From contig JAODTK010004666.1 in NCBI GenBank assembly GCA_026419785.1, forward strand, positions 124,001 to 188,000: a stretch of 64,000 nucleotides of DNA. The letters are read 5' to 3'. The position numbers and the translations under genes were made by a program. Under the pieces are notes generated by a model. The model made no database searches. It saw only the letters and a program-made list of their open reading frames with translations, and had not been told where the DNA came from. This DNA comes from Sclerodactyla briareus (Eukaryota; Echinodermata; Holothuroidea; Dendrochirotida; Sclerodactylidae). How positions within the stretch are numbered: position 1 is the first letter of the stretch; every line of letters begins with the position of its first letter. Positions 23,701 to 30,952 of the stretch are shown here, piece by piece.

Positions 23701-23889
23701 TTCGCGGCAGTCTGCCATCCAGGGTAACTGCTTGTTTTTTCTTGAATTGACAGGAAAGTTACCAGAGAGACCACCAGAGAGAAGAGGCATCGGACGGGCT
23801 GCTCGAGTTCGGTGTTTGTTTTCCAGAATACTCGCCCTCTTTATCGGTGGGGCTCGATTGCTTTGCTCGCGCTCTACGAGAACCAGTGA
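1..23889 (+). CDS. SLC39: ZIP-family (SLC39) zinc transporter gene, 5'-truncated by window, at least 5 exons
   Basis: Multi-exon gene for a ZIP metal transporter, a membrane protein that moves Zn2+ (sometimes Fe or Mn) into the cytosol. Seen: exons read in order carry the family landmarks TLSGDALFHLLPE, GDAVHN..DGLAIG, a HExPHExG-type signature, LAVLLRNG, IGLYVGINIA, WVFAVIA, FFLYISLV and a C-terminus ending IALLALYENQ then stop. The order and spacing match the ZIP4/ZIP12 side of the family, including a short loop ending just before the GDAVHN helix. The N-terminal extracellular domain and first exons lie left of base 1. Introns are large (up to about 15 kb) and contain LINE, hAT and SINE debris. 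Oddity: exons at 16.0 and 19.7 kb need several 1-2 base shifts to read through, although exon 1 (58 codons) is clean. So this is either a real gene with uncorrected indels or a recent pseudogene. The family call is firm; the subgroup is inferred. Confidence 0.85.
2..175 (+). CDS. SLC39: ZIP exon: first transmembrane segments
   Basis: An open frame of 58 codons runs from base 2 to a donor GAG|GTATGT at 176. It opens with LPVWGTVARLGHLSVTSLLA and ends with HFLVALATSTLSGDALFHLLPE split over the last 22 codons. The ending is the classic ZIP TM2 signature (known family form: LAVGTLSGDALLHLLP). The first half is a hydrophobic TM1 (SVTSLLAILVIP). The exon ends in phase 0. There is no frame break here, unlike downstream exons. 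The true 5' edge of the exon cannot be seen because the window begins inside it or at its acceptor. Confidence 0.88.
176..2394. other. Intron of the ZIP gene, mostly unassigned
   Basis: Begins with the GTATGT donor. I see no exon-like stretch with good splice sites. It contains the AAT microsatellite at about 1509-1562. The rest is unique-looking or too decayed to classify. Confidence 0.5.
1509..1562. repeat. (AAT)n microsatellite
   Basis: About 18 uninterrupted AAT units, followed by a TTA/ATT-rich fringe to about 1615. Confidence 0.97.
2395..3030 (+). mobile_element. CR1/L2-type LINE, C-terminal reverse-transcriptase fragment
   Basis: Three-frame reading gives the usual order of the C-terminal part of a CR1/L2 LINE: KQCTEAARK (around 2465-2490), VRPHLEYFV plus W-N-P-F-F-S-K-D (about 2545-2605), LELRRIRADFIQVFKIVHE (about 2715-2770), LKLSRKTRMENGNRRYFSSQ and RVINEW (about 2845-2920), then KSVNAFKHSLD (about 2946-2980). 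Known elements read KQCTEAAKKAN, VRPHLEYCVQ, RRLRGDLIEVFKI and SFSQRVVDEWNSLP at these points. The copy has many frame changes and stops and lies in the sense orientation inside a ZIP intron. Endonuclease and upstream RT parts are absent. Confidence 0.8.
3063..3145. repeat. (ATT)n microsatellite
   Basis: Interrupted ATT/TATT array directly after the LINE fragment. CR1/L2 LINEs often end in short tandem repeats, so it may mark the element's 3' end. Confidence 0.93.
3146..5870. other. Intronic stretch without recognised features
   Basis: Several open frames of 60-120 codons occur on both strands (for example 3571-3930 minus), but none has recognisable motifs or matched splice sites. I see nothing I can name. 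Confidence 0.4.
5875..6085 (+). mobile_element. hAT-superfamily transposase, C-terminal dimerisation-domain fragment
   Basis: Reading across a couple of frame changes gives PVTTAKAERFFS (about 5898-5935), TTSMKDERLEALVLLK (about 5962-6010) and AVDAVIDFF (about 6029-6055). In hAT transposases the C-terminal hAT domain reads PVTTATAERSFS, then LRSTM..ERLNALALL, then a V-D-A-V-I-D-x-F segment. The order and spacing fit. The N-terminal zinc finger and catalytic core are not seen, so this is a small decayed remnant in a ZIP intron. Confidence 0.7.
6183..6202. repeat. Poly-G tract
   Basis: A run of almost only G. Similar runs recur in the window. Confidence 0.9.
6210..9148. other. Intronic stretch, weak dispersed repeats only
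   Basis: The phrase atgcccatat recurs at about 8214, 8513 and 8691 with loosely similar flanks (gggaaccaaaataataaa / gggaaaccatagaat), which suggests old repeat units a few hundred bases apart. No coding exon is recognised. Confidence 0.35.
9149..9355 (+). repeat. Minisatellite, about 86 bp period, 2.4 units
   Basis: Units begin GTCTAGTTTGGCTGGGCTTA (9149), GTCTGGTTTTTGGGCGGGCT (9234) and GTCGGATTAGGTGAACTTA (9322). Each contains (T/C)TTACAGTTCC or CTTGCAGTTCC and, in full units, a GACTGG core and a GGGAG(C/T)TGG block. Divergence between units is about 25-30%, so the array is old. Confidence 0.75.
10593..10872 (-). CDS. Candidate exon of an unknown gene nested in a ZIP intron
   Basis: On the minus strand a 280-base open segment lies between acceptor cgtcagttttcag and a strong donor GTG|GTGAGTAAG. 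It would encode 93 residues, with segments such as YLRKINGIELLTVLIVTNVP near the start and QDENASGDPIQRSDVW near the end. The composition looks protein-like, but I recognise no family. No partner exon was found. A chance open frame remains possible. Confidence 0.33.
11735..11782. repeat. (AC)n microsatellite
   Basis: About 22 CA units within a wider CA-rich region to 11815. Confidence 0.95.
12113..12190. repeat. G-rich low-complexity tract
   Basis: Repeated GGGG/GTGG runs on the plus strand over about 80 bases. Confidence 0.8.
12600..13370. other. Intronic stretch, nothing recognised
   Basis: No exon with paired splice signals, no repeat that I can match elsewhere in the window. Confidence 0.4.
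13450..13543 (+). CDS. Possible ZIP exon covering the TM2-TM3 linker and TM3
   Basis: After an AG at 13448-13449 (ctacag) a phase-0 frame reads AVCHHPSSLSSDESPRWKVG and then LMFLKFAKASLM. ZIP proteins of this group have a His/acidic linker, then W-K and a hydrophobic TM3 at this point, and the preceding exon ends in phase 0, so position and phase fit. However, the TM3 core lacks the usual GGIYxFFLFE match and the donor is unclear (GTATGG at about 13544 or GTAAAA near 13584). Opposite-strand frames are also open here. Tentative. Confidence 0.3.
14122..14460 (+). repeat. Tandem repeat, 120-121 bp period, about 2.8 units
   Basis: Near-identical units start at 14161, 14281 and 14402 (third unit partial), with a degraded partial unit before the first. 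Units 1 and 2 differ essentially by one base. Each holds a palindrome-rich core around CATGGACCATGGCCTGTCAT and an internal half-repeat, TCGTATTGGTTTGTAT, occurring twice per unit. Near identity means recent duplication. Confidence 0.95.
14671..15003 (+). mobile_element. tRNA-derived SINE family A, copy 1
   Basis: A tRNA-like head has a B box CTGGGTTCGATATCCC (about 14711), then GTCGGGTGTACCAAAGACTTT, TTCTCGCTAGTCAGCACAAG, CCAGGTCTGCATCCTTGCT and GATCCTCTGCTCGGCC, ending ATACCATAAAAAA. Copy 2 at 54.4 kb shows the same blocks in the same order. The A box is degenerate here. This is a non-autonomous element expected to be transcribed by RNA polymerase III. Confidence 0.82.
15497..15563 (+). CDS. 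SLC39: ZIP exon: end of the cytoplasmic loop
   Basis: A 67-base exon lies between acceptor tgttctcatcag and donor gcag|GTAAGTA. It reads RKTIDQLLMEPLKEEEPFCA then CA plus one base. The leftover G joins the first two bases of the next exon (15998) to give Gly, so the phases agree. ZIP4/ZIP12-type proteins have an acidic stretch ending near a Cys just before the GD..HN helix, which fits. Alone it would be weak; position, phase and good splice sites raise it. Confidence 0.6.
15695..15760 (+). mobile_element. Solo left terminus of a CAGTGGCGT-type DNA transposon
   Basis: CAGTGGCGTACCTCGAG starts like the terminal inverted repeat of the element at 17606-18122 and is followed by a C-rich tract (about 15738-15754). 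No matching right end lies nearby; a lone right end, GTACGCCACTG, is at about 22932-22942. Confidence 0.4.
15998..16153 (+). CDS. SLC39: ZIP exon: metal-site helices (HNxxDG and HExPHExG)
   Basis: A 156-base exon lies between acceptor taaacacag and donor TTGG|GTGAGT. It contains SSLILLLG, then GDAVHN (16035-16052), then DGLAIGVAF (16058-16084), then TADFYVGMST, and the signature at 16132-16153, where the bases CATGAA.ATG.CCACAC.GA.TTGG can be read as H-E-M-P-H-(D/E)-L-G. In known ZIPs these two helices carry the His/Asp/Glu ligands of the binuclear metal centre. Between these blocks the frame changes by one or two bases about five times, with residues otherwise conserved. This is typical of indel errors or of a very young pseudogene. 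Confidence 0.82.
16160..17600. other. ZIP intron, nothing recognised
   Basis: Open frames through 16476 are read-through from the ZIP exon into its intron. No further exon or repeat is recognised. Confidence 0.4.
17606..18122. mobile_element. Non-autonomous DNA transposon (hAT-like MITE), 517 bp
   Basis: The left end CAGTGGCGTGCACAG and the right end GGGCACGCCACTG form an 11-base terminal inverted repeat, with weaker complementarity further in (GTGAGGGGG versus the reverse of CCTCAAACACCTCCC). Flanks CATAAGAG and CATAGGAA may be an imperfect 8-bp target duplication, as hAT elements make. No transposase frame is present. Ends of the CAGTGGCGT type are common among hAT-like MITEs. Confidence 0.65.
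18123..19673. other. ZIP intron, nothing firmly recognised
   Basis: A short open segment at 18740-18879 has plausible splice sites but does not fit the ZIP protein (see rejected items). Confidence 0.4.
19674..19877 (+). CDS. SLC39: ZIP exon: TM5-TM7 region
   Basis: A strong acceptor (gtatttttttctcag) precedes DLAVLLRNG, the segment that follows HExPHExGD in ZIPs. Further on come LLNFLSA-like bases, CIGLYVGINIA (IGLYVGINIA at 19761-19790), WVFAVIA (19811-19831) and FFLYISLV (19834-19857), then a degraded D-M-V-P region. These match, in order, ZIP helices 5, 6 and 7. At least four single or double base shifts are needed to read across. The 3' edge is not marked by a clear donor; I end it where similarity ends. 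Confidence 0.82.
20483..20497. repeat. Poly-G tract
   Basis: G run with a GGTGGGTTCGGTGGGTGGG tail. Confidence 0.9.
20760..22530. repeat. Composite of decayed repeats with GC-palindrome motifs
   Basis: Motifs of the form GCGCG..GCGCG next to AAAATTTT or GATTTTGC recur at about 21148-21170, 21388-21423 and 22260-22285. A diverged direct duplication with about 353-base offset links 21424 (ACACTTTTGGACATGCCATC) and 21777 (ACACTTTGGGGCATTTCCATC), continuing through AGGCAAT(C/A)TTTGGA and (A/C)ATGTCTTTTTG-like blocks. The long minus-strand open frame here (20768-21208) is judged a by-product. Confidence 0.5.
22932..22942 (-). mobile_element. Solo right terminus of a CAGTGGCGT-type DNA transposon
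   Basis: GTACGCCACTG is the reverse complement of CAGTGGCGTAC, the terminus seen at 15695. The matching left end was not found close by. Confidence 0.35.
23754..23889 (+). CDS. SLC39: ZIP terminal coding exon with stop codon
   Basis: Acceptor ttttttcttgaattgacag is followed by a frame reading SSVFVFQN, then TRPLYRWGS and IALLALYENQ (23857-23886), then TGA at 23887-23889. ZIP4/ZIP12 proteins end in the same way: F-L-L-Q-N, a glycine-rich helix with G-W, then L-L-L-A-(I/L)-Y-E and a few residues. Glycines expected in LLLGW are changed to TRPLYRW, again compatible with frame noise or decay. No AATAAA is seen in the next few hundred bases; an ATTAAA lies near 24144. Confidence 0.75.
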
Positions 23890-25090
23890 TGCACATGTTT
23901 GACAATATGACTGATTTAATGTCTCGCTTTCACACGGTTATGTGGAGGATAAAACAGAAAATGTGTACCGAAATCGGCCTCGAATCGCGGAAAAGTCTCT
24001 TCTGTATTCAAAAGAATACATAACACCCAACATGTCCCACAAGTCAACAAAGTCCCGGCATTGGCTCGCTGACTGTGTCACTGTGGTCAGATAACAATGC
24101 CTGTTAGTTTGTGATAATGTTGAGAATTTTGCTGAGTCACATTAAACAACATCATAAGCTCAGCGATCAGAAGGCCAAAATGGAAGGTGTTGATAACCCA
24201 CAAAAGGGCGGGATTGCATGTGTTCGGCGTGCAACACCGGAATTATCGCCCTCTATTTCGCATGAGAATCAACAGTGTTATTGCGTCCCCTACTAAGAAT
24301 TATGGTTGATAAAAGACCTGGTGTTAAAACCTTATCAATATTCAACTTTGGAAACCGCATTTTAATTGTTCACCCCAGTGCGCCAATAATTTGACCGGGG
24401 GGGCGTACTTCCTCATCAATAATTCACGGAGTGTAGTAGCTACCGGATAGTATAAGGGGTTGTAAGTGCACAAAAACACTGGGATGAAAAATTATTTTCA
24501 TCAGGTTTTTCAAGACATATTCATTTAACAGTTGAGCTTGTCACATTCTCTCTATGTTATATCAACACCAATAGTCGACGGGCACCACAGACAATAATTA
24601 TTCTCAGGGCATATGACTGCAGTAACCACTCACTCTCAACCTGTCCTCAACGTAGACGAAGAACATGATCAATATGCAATAAGAGTCAGCACCTTCTCAA
24701 AGGAGTGTGGCGGGAGGAAGTGTGCCACTTCAAAAACAAAATCCATGGGAAAAACCACGTTAGATTCAACAGATATACAAATGAAGGCTATGGAGCATTG
24801 AGAAGAAGGGACCCGGTCCTGTACGTCACCCACATGTTGACGCCAGGCGTGTGATAACATAGTAATGATTATAAATGTATTGAATAAGCGACACAATTTT
24901 TATGTAAATATCGTTTGTCGACATCATCCGTAATACTAATATCAAACTATTTAGCTACTATAATTTTACTAAAATGCGTAGTATTATAGCACTATGTTTG
25001 TGTGAATAATTATCCGTGTTATTATAATGTTTGGGGTAATACATAACCACTTTGAAACCAATGATACAATTTTTTATCACTTGTGAAAAT
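23890..25090. other. Downstream of ZIP; one possible transposon-borne domain remnant
   Basis: Between the ZIP stop and the CATA microsatellite I find no exon. A frame at 24613-24801 contains VDEEHDQYAIRV and later STDIQMKAMEH, loosely like a HIRAN-type repeat domain often found in invertebrate mobile DNA; weak. Confidence 0.25.
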
Positions 25091-25096
25091 GTGAAT

Positions 25097-25204
25097 ATAA
25101 ATACATACATACATACATACAACATACATACATACATACAGACATACCATACATTAAATACATACAACAGACATACATACATACATACAACATACATACA
25201 TGTA
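25097..25204. repeat. (ATAC)n microsatellite
   Basis: CATA tetranucleotide array with several interruptions. Confidence 0.95.
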
Positions 25205-26026
25205 TGAAGTCGTCAGCACACCGGTAGCGAGAGGTTAATGGCTATAAATCTCAGATTGGGATTTGCCCAATCATCCTCTCATTACCTGATACGGCAGAAA
25301 GGTTGCCAATGTCAGCGAAAACAAGAGTAAATTTTGCGAATAACTATAGGGAAATGTTCTCGGAAACAGTGTCGATTACGGAACAGAGGACGCGATACCG
25401 ATGGGTTTTTTATACCATTTATTTCAATTAATGAGTTTATCGCATGTACATTAATCTGTATTGTAATCATTGTTTGTGATGATCAAAATATCTGTGCTGA
25501 TGACAAGACATTCTTTGATACTGTGTTCGTTTTTGTACAATGTGGTATCTATCCTGAATACATTCTTTCTCCTCTGAAACCAGAATAGGAGAGAGTAATC
25601 TTCAGCTTGCCGGTGAAACAGCGACTGTAACAGGGAAATGATACTCTAACATCCTGCTGTAAGGAGTACTGTTAGCGAACTTGTTTTTTAATATATAACT
25701 GCGCCCGCCCGTTCAACGAATGTCGCCCTCTATTCTATCAGAGCTCAAGAGGCATAACAGCAATATTCAGGTGGGAAACTTTCGAGCATTACGAATGGCG
25801 CCTCTAATTATAGCACTTGAGGAAGCGGACGGACATTAGTGATGGTGCCTACGTGGAGATTCTTGCTAACCCTAAAAAAAAGTGCCCTAAAATTTGGAAA
25901 ACCATTTTTCTGTTATAGCAATTATGATGGGTTTGTCTTACGCCTGCAAGTGAAAGGGCAAATTTGAAAGTACAAATTGGTGAATTCAGTAAGGATCTTC
26001 ACTATTTTGACATTTTACCGAAGGAC

Positions 26027-26090
26027 CCCCCCCCCCCCCCCCGTTACCGAAAGAGCAAAAATGGGTGATGTTGCGGGGGGGGGGGGGGGA
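26027..26090. repeat. Poly-C tract followed by poly-G tract
   Basis: C run at about 26028-26042 and G run at about 26076-26089, which could pair as a GC hairpin with a loop of about 33 bases. Confidence 0.85.
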
Positions 26091-27789
26091 CAGAATCACG
26101 TCAATTGAAGGTCGTCTGCTCAACTTCGAGCTCATCTAGCGGGAAAAGTAATCGGTCGAAGTATGGTAATGTGAAGGGCCATGTGGCGTGGGCCTCCTAG
26201 TTACGGGCACACCCGATTCGGGGACTAGCTAAACGGAGGCCAATTTAGTGTTAAGTCAATGGGAGTCTGATGGAGGTCCGCATCACATCAGATCTGTCCT
26301 CCGCACAGACAGAGGGTATTTTTTTACATAGAGGGCACACCAGCCATATTCAGGTAAAACTTTCGCGCATACGGATGGCGCCCTCTATTTACCAGCACTT
26401 ATCAGACCTGTCCTTCCGCACAGATGAGGGTTGTTTAATAAGCCAGTTCGGAGATAGCTCTTGTGCATGCGTCATTGTCCTCCGGTGCTGGCATTTGTGA
26501 CAAATTATGTACTGCCGGACAATCCGCCACAGTATTTCAATGGAGTACCTGAGATCTTAGAGAAACTTCACATTATTACTCCCTTGGTGTTAACAATCTC
26601 ATTTCAAATCGGGCTCTACATAAAGAAAACAAGTTGAATTATTCTAGCATTCCACTGTATGACTAATACTAAGAAAACAAGCGAAATTCCGCGAAAATGT
26701 GATAAGATATACATGGCATGGTCATACGCACACGTTCGAGATATACTAATATTTGGGTAACCTGGCCGTAGTTAGAATGGAGAATACTCTTTAACTGCTA
26801 ACGTACGGAGCACAAGAGCGGTGTTGATTGATTGGCATCTCCGAATTTGGCAGTCTGGGGTGGTGATATATTCACTGTTCATTCTGAAGGTTCTCATAGT
26901 TTGTAGTGACCTAATAGTTTCCTGGGAATAATTTGACCGTTTTCCTGTATTTATTGCTGGAATCAGTGGTTCTAACAAAGTTATTGCATTTTTCATACTG
27001 AATAATTCGGTGAGCTCAGGAGCCACACAGTTAAACCTATGGACGGGGACGCACGTTGAGAAAGTTGTCACAAAATTGGACAATTGCGCAATGCCGTGCT
27101 GTAACTCCGACTGTTTAGGAGCATACCAACTATATTGGGTGGACATTTCGGGTTTTTTTTTGGTTGTCGAGCAAGTTCTCAAAGCGGGTTTTCAAAGGAC
27201 AAGTGCAGGATTGAAATTATGAAGTGGCTAATATAATTAGCTGGAGGGAAAAACAGAATGAATCAGTCCAAACCCGAAGTTCATTTCCGTCACAGAGTTA
27301 CAGTCTATTGAAGTTTGTTCATGTGAATTGCGCAAGATAGGAAGGCATCCCATCATGCAATGATGAATGATTGTATGCGTGCACGACCACGAAAACATTT
27401 TTTGTTTTCTATTGAAATTCACACGTTAATTTCACTTCGAAAAACATTTAGTCTATGGGGGAGTATTGCTCGTGGGCTGGTAAGGTGTGATATCAATTGG
27501 TGAGAGAAAGCAAAAGAACTCTGCGAATGTGACTTTCAACAGAATGAAACAAAAGAAATACCATAGCAGGATTTGCCGTTTGCGCAAGTGTGAGTCCCAT
27601 GAGTTATTGCGCGAATGGGATTCTTCCCAATTCATATGCATAATGGACTTTAAACACACAATAACTCCACATAGGAACATATTAAATGGGGTTTTGGAAC
27701 TTAGATACAGTTCATCCACGATACGACTCCGTGTATCCAAGCCTTTAACAATATACACCATAACCATAAGATCACGTCATATTTAACTC

Positions 27790-28010
27790 TAATGTCAACT
27801 GGTGTGGTGGTGGAACTTTGTGGATTTGCAATTAGAATCTGATGGCGTCATATCAGATCTGATACGATCAGTCAGAGAAGGAGGATCGACAAAATTCTCG
27901 ATTAGTTCTAGGAATCCGGATTCCATTTTTTGATGGTTGGTTTCCTTGCATTTTCTATAGTTCACTGACACCTTGAACGTGGCTACGAAAAGCTTTCATA
28001 ATTAGTGTAA
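27790..28010 (+). repeat. Duplicated block, copy 1
   Basis: Matches 29412-29780 from ATGTCAAC..GGTGTGGTGG to TTCATAATTAGTGTAAG, including TCTGATGGCGTCATA, GATCGACAAAATTCTCGATTAG and TAGTTCACTGACACC. Copy 1 lacks about 110 bases that copy 2 holds between GAT(A/G)GATCAG-like and AGAGAAGGAG. Confidence 0.8.
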
Positions 28011-28081
28011 GATGGACATAACTGTAAATAAAAACAAGGTATGATGAGGTATAATTCGCTTTACTGAGTATTTACTGTGGT

Positions 28082-28152
28082 GCATAATACATACATACAT
28101 ACATAAATACATACATACATACATACATACATACATACATACATACATACTA
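28082..28152. repeat. (ATAC)n microsatellite
   Basis: CATA array with one internal variant; it sits at the 3' end of the minus-strand LINE fragment that follows. Confidence 0.95.
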
Positions 28153-28164
28153 CAAACAACGGGA

Positions 28165-28640
28165 AAGAACGACGCTCAACTGAGTTTAGAAACTCTAGTG
28201 GTATTGTGTTCCAATAGGCGAGTAGTATCTGCAGAGGATCGGATGGTTAGGATTGTAGTTGGAGAGTGGATTGTGACACAGGATGCTTGAAATATCGCGG
28301 GGCTGACCAAAGGAGACATTGATAAACACAGCACAATATTGAAATGGATCTCTGTCAAGGGGTAGCACGTGCAGTCGTCTAAGCAAAGAGGGCGTTGCAT
28401 GCTCATTCTTGGCGACCTGGCTAATTATTTTGGCAGCCCAGTTTTGAATGAATCCGTTGTAACAGTAGAATGTCGGCTTCCGTTACGTCAAGAAGAAGGC
28501 TGTTCCCATAGTCAATTCTCGATGGGATGAGGGCCACGGCTAGAGATGGGTTGTATCAAAAGGTCCCTGACCGACGAGCTGTTGAAATAGAGGAAGGTTA
28601 GGCTGGTGCACAGGAGCTTTCATAAATCATGATCAACCTA
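28165..28640 (-). mobile_element. L2/CR1-type LINE, C-terminal fragment
   Basis: The minus strand reads IPSRIDYGNSLLLDVTEAD then LLLQRIHSK, AAKIISQVAKNEHATPSLLR then RLHVLPLDRDPFQYCAVFI, and finally YWNTIPLEFLNSVERRSF. Known L2-like LINEs read S(R/S)LDYCNSLLYGLP...LQRVQN.AARLI, then HITPVL..LHWLP...RI.FKILL, then LWNSLP. All three landmarks are in the right order and spacing, with several frame changes. Upstream RT domains are missing, so this is a 5'-truncated copy. The element's 3' end abuts the CATA microsatellite. Confidence 0.8.
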
Positions 28641-29411
28641 CAGAAATATCGTACACGAATGAAGGTGCGTTTGAAGCAATTCATATACCACGCTCCCAAC
28701 GAAACGAACACCGAAATACTATATGTTTGCAAATCATGGCGATTTTCCCTATATTGACAAAAAATAAGTCGTTCTTACCCAGCATTTCAGTTGTGGTATG
28801 CTCCTCACACATGGGCAATTCTGCAACGAAGTGATCTTAGTTTGTACTTCTATCTGTATGGTGGATATAAGCAAGTGTTTTACGACTGGAAAAGGGCCGT
28901 TGGTGACGCATAGAGAACCAGGTGGTTAAACGATGTGGCCTCTCCCATCTAATTGTAACTCAATTTAGGAGGGAGTTTGCTGCGCAAAACACAGAATGGG
29001 GAAGGAAAAGTGTTAGTCGCCATCACTATTTCGATGCAAATCGATCACCAGATAAGAACGCGATGTTTTATTTGCGGTTCCAGAACGGCTTGTGGAGAAT
29101 CTTTCCGTAATCGCAGGAGCGCCCTCGTCCCTTCACCTGAATCACGGACGGACGCTATCGCTTTCGAGTGCTATCTTACAACTGACGTTTATATAGAAGG
29201 TATCGTAACTTATTACACATCGAAACCTCGTGTTGTCCCCACACGAAATTCAGTGACGCCCTCTTACACTTATCAGACCTGTCCTCCGCACAGACGAGGG
29301 TTGTTTAATAGTGAGCATAGCAGCCTACTCAGGTAAAACTTTTCGAGCAAATCTTCAAAGCGGGTTTCTTAACAGTTTACACCTTCATGCTCAAGTGAGG
29401 TTTCACTTCTA

Positions 29412-29780
29412 AATGTCAACCTTTGGCTGTGGTGGAAATTTGGATCTAATCATCTGGATGCAATTAGACTGATTCGCCGAGTCTGATGGCATCATAGCAG
29501 ATCTGATAGGATGAGTGGCTGTCAAAAAAGATACAATCATCCAACTGTGAGCCAGCGGACGGAACACGAAAATGCCCAGTTTGTTACTGACAATGGGAAG
29601 TGCCCATATTGCAGCGATACCGCAGAATCAGTAGAGAAGGAGATCGACAAAATCTCGATTAGTTCTCAGAATCCGATTCCATTTTTGTGGTTACTTTTTT
29701 TGTTAAATTTTTTTTTTTTATTTAGTTCACTGACTCCTCGAACTGGCTATCGAAAAAAGCCTTTTATAATTCGTGTAAGC
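29412..29780 (+). repeat. Duplicated block, copy 2
   Basis: Partner of 27790-28010. It additionally contains about 110 bases (around 29513-29625) inside an open plus-strand frame that holds a K-C-P-Y-C motif. No function can be assigned. Confidence 0.75.
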
Positions 29781-30639
29781 GCAAATGGATTATATGGATT
29801 ATCTTTCCCTAAAGGACAATCGACGACGGTCCGTTACAGGAGCCGCGAACATTTCTTTGGTTTCTCGCATCATCATACAGTGTATTCGACTCCATCCGCT
29901 TCTATATCAACGTGAGAATTCCAAATTTGCATGGGTTGATGCGCACTCTACCGGGAGAATGTCTGTGGTTGGCTTCACTAACCCTAATCCCTTATCAGAA
30001 TTACCCACACGAAAAAAAAGAAATTAATACAACAATCCAATACATACCTGTACAGGAAAAAAAACTCCCGAAGCATACTGCCTCCCCATTCGTAATTATT
30101 GGCACCTCAAGGCTAGGATTCCTTAGTTTTACAGAGGCCGAATTCATTTGAAAAAACGATCATTGATGCCGCCGCGGGAAAAAAAAAAAGATCACGAAGA
30201 TGAACTGCTCTATACACACGGACGTTACTTGGCAATATGAGGACCATTTTCTATAAAATCAAGTTGTGGTGATGCGGCATGAGTACCGCCGGTACACATG
30301 GTTATCTCGCCAAATAAGTGTTCATTACACATCATCTGGAAGAACTTTCGCCTCTGAGGTAGCTATTTCTGCCAACGGCACTAAAAAACAATAGGTACGA
30401 TATATACTAAACATGTTCATTACCCCCACCCTCGTTGAGGACCAAAGAGTACAAGTGACGATTAGAAAGTGTACCAAATGGTATCAGTGACGATTTGCAA
30501 GCAAATCGGGTTTTAATCCCAGCAGTCACTAACCGTTTTACCCTAGGTTGCGATGGGCGAGGTCTGGTCTCACGTCGATGTTATGTAATGATTTTGCCAT
30601 GGTCTGGGGAGTGGGTTCGTTTCTGGATATGCGCAATGA

Positions 30640-30895
30640 GTCATATACTCCGCTTCTCCAGGTTCCGAGAAAGTGGTCGGATCCTGGCGTTCACCGACCG
30701 TCCGTCCTTCCGGGAAGGGGGGGGGGGGGGAGGTGTAATAAAATAGCGGTCTCAGGAGCATGTTGATGACAGTTACACCCCTGCCTCTATATTATCTGAA
30801 ACACTAGTCGAGAGAGAAGAACGAGTTGTCGCCGGTGCTCCAGTCACGACCAATGGACCAGGGTTCCTTGATGAAACCCCTACTCCCTTTGGGAT
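30640..30895 (+). repeat. Dispersed repeat family R1, copy 1
   Basis: Shares blocks with 51030-51260: CTCCAG..TCCGAGAAAGTGGT, AGTTACACCCC(T/A)GCCTC, CACTAGT..AGAGA, GCCGGTGCTC, CACGA.CAAT and CCAGGGTTCCTTGATG. A G-run lies at about 30717-30731. The internal open frames are not recognised. Confidence 0.75.
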
Positions 30896-30952
30896 TGAAA
30901 TAGAGTTTACTTACTTAACCTAATTATTACTGGGTCCCTGAACACCGTAGTT

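Larger units (their letters stand above)
25725..29400. repeat. Dispersed short repeat with CAGACCTGTCCTCCGCACAG core
   Basis: The block (T/C)GCCCTCT.TT..CAGCACTTATCAGACCTGTCC and then GATGAGGGTTGTTTAATA occurs at about 26380-26440 and again at about 29260-29312; a relative with CAGATCTGTCCTCCGCACAG is at about 26285-26305. The accompanying CAGGTAAAACTTT(T)CG.GCA block is found at about 26350, 29330 and, more diverged, 25770. Copies are fragments set in non-repetitive DNA; only these parts of the interval are the repeat. Confidence 0.55.

Noticed and set aside
26772-27182. 136-codon minus-strand open frame
   Set aside because: No motif and no paired splice sites; the length is within chance expectation.
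25097-28152. CATA arrays as possible CRISPR-like spaced repeats
   Set aside because: Simple tetranucleotide microsatellites; no spacers, and the genome is animal.
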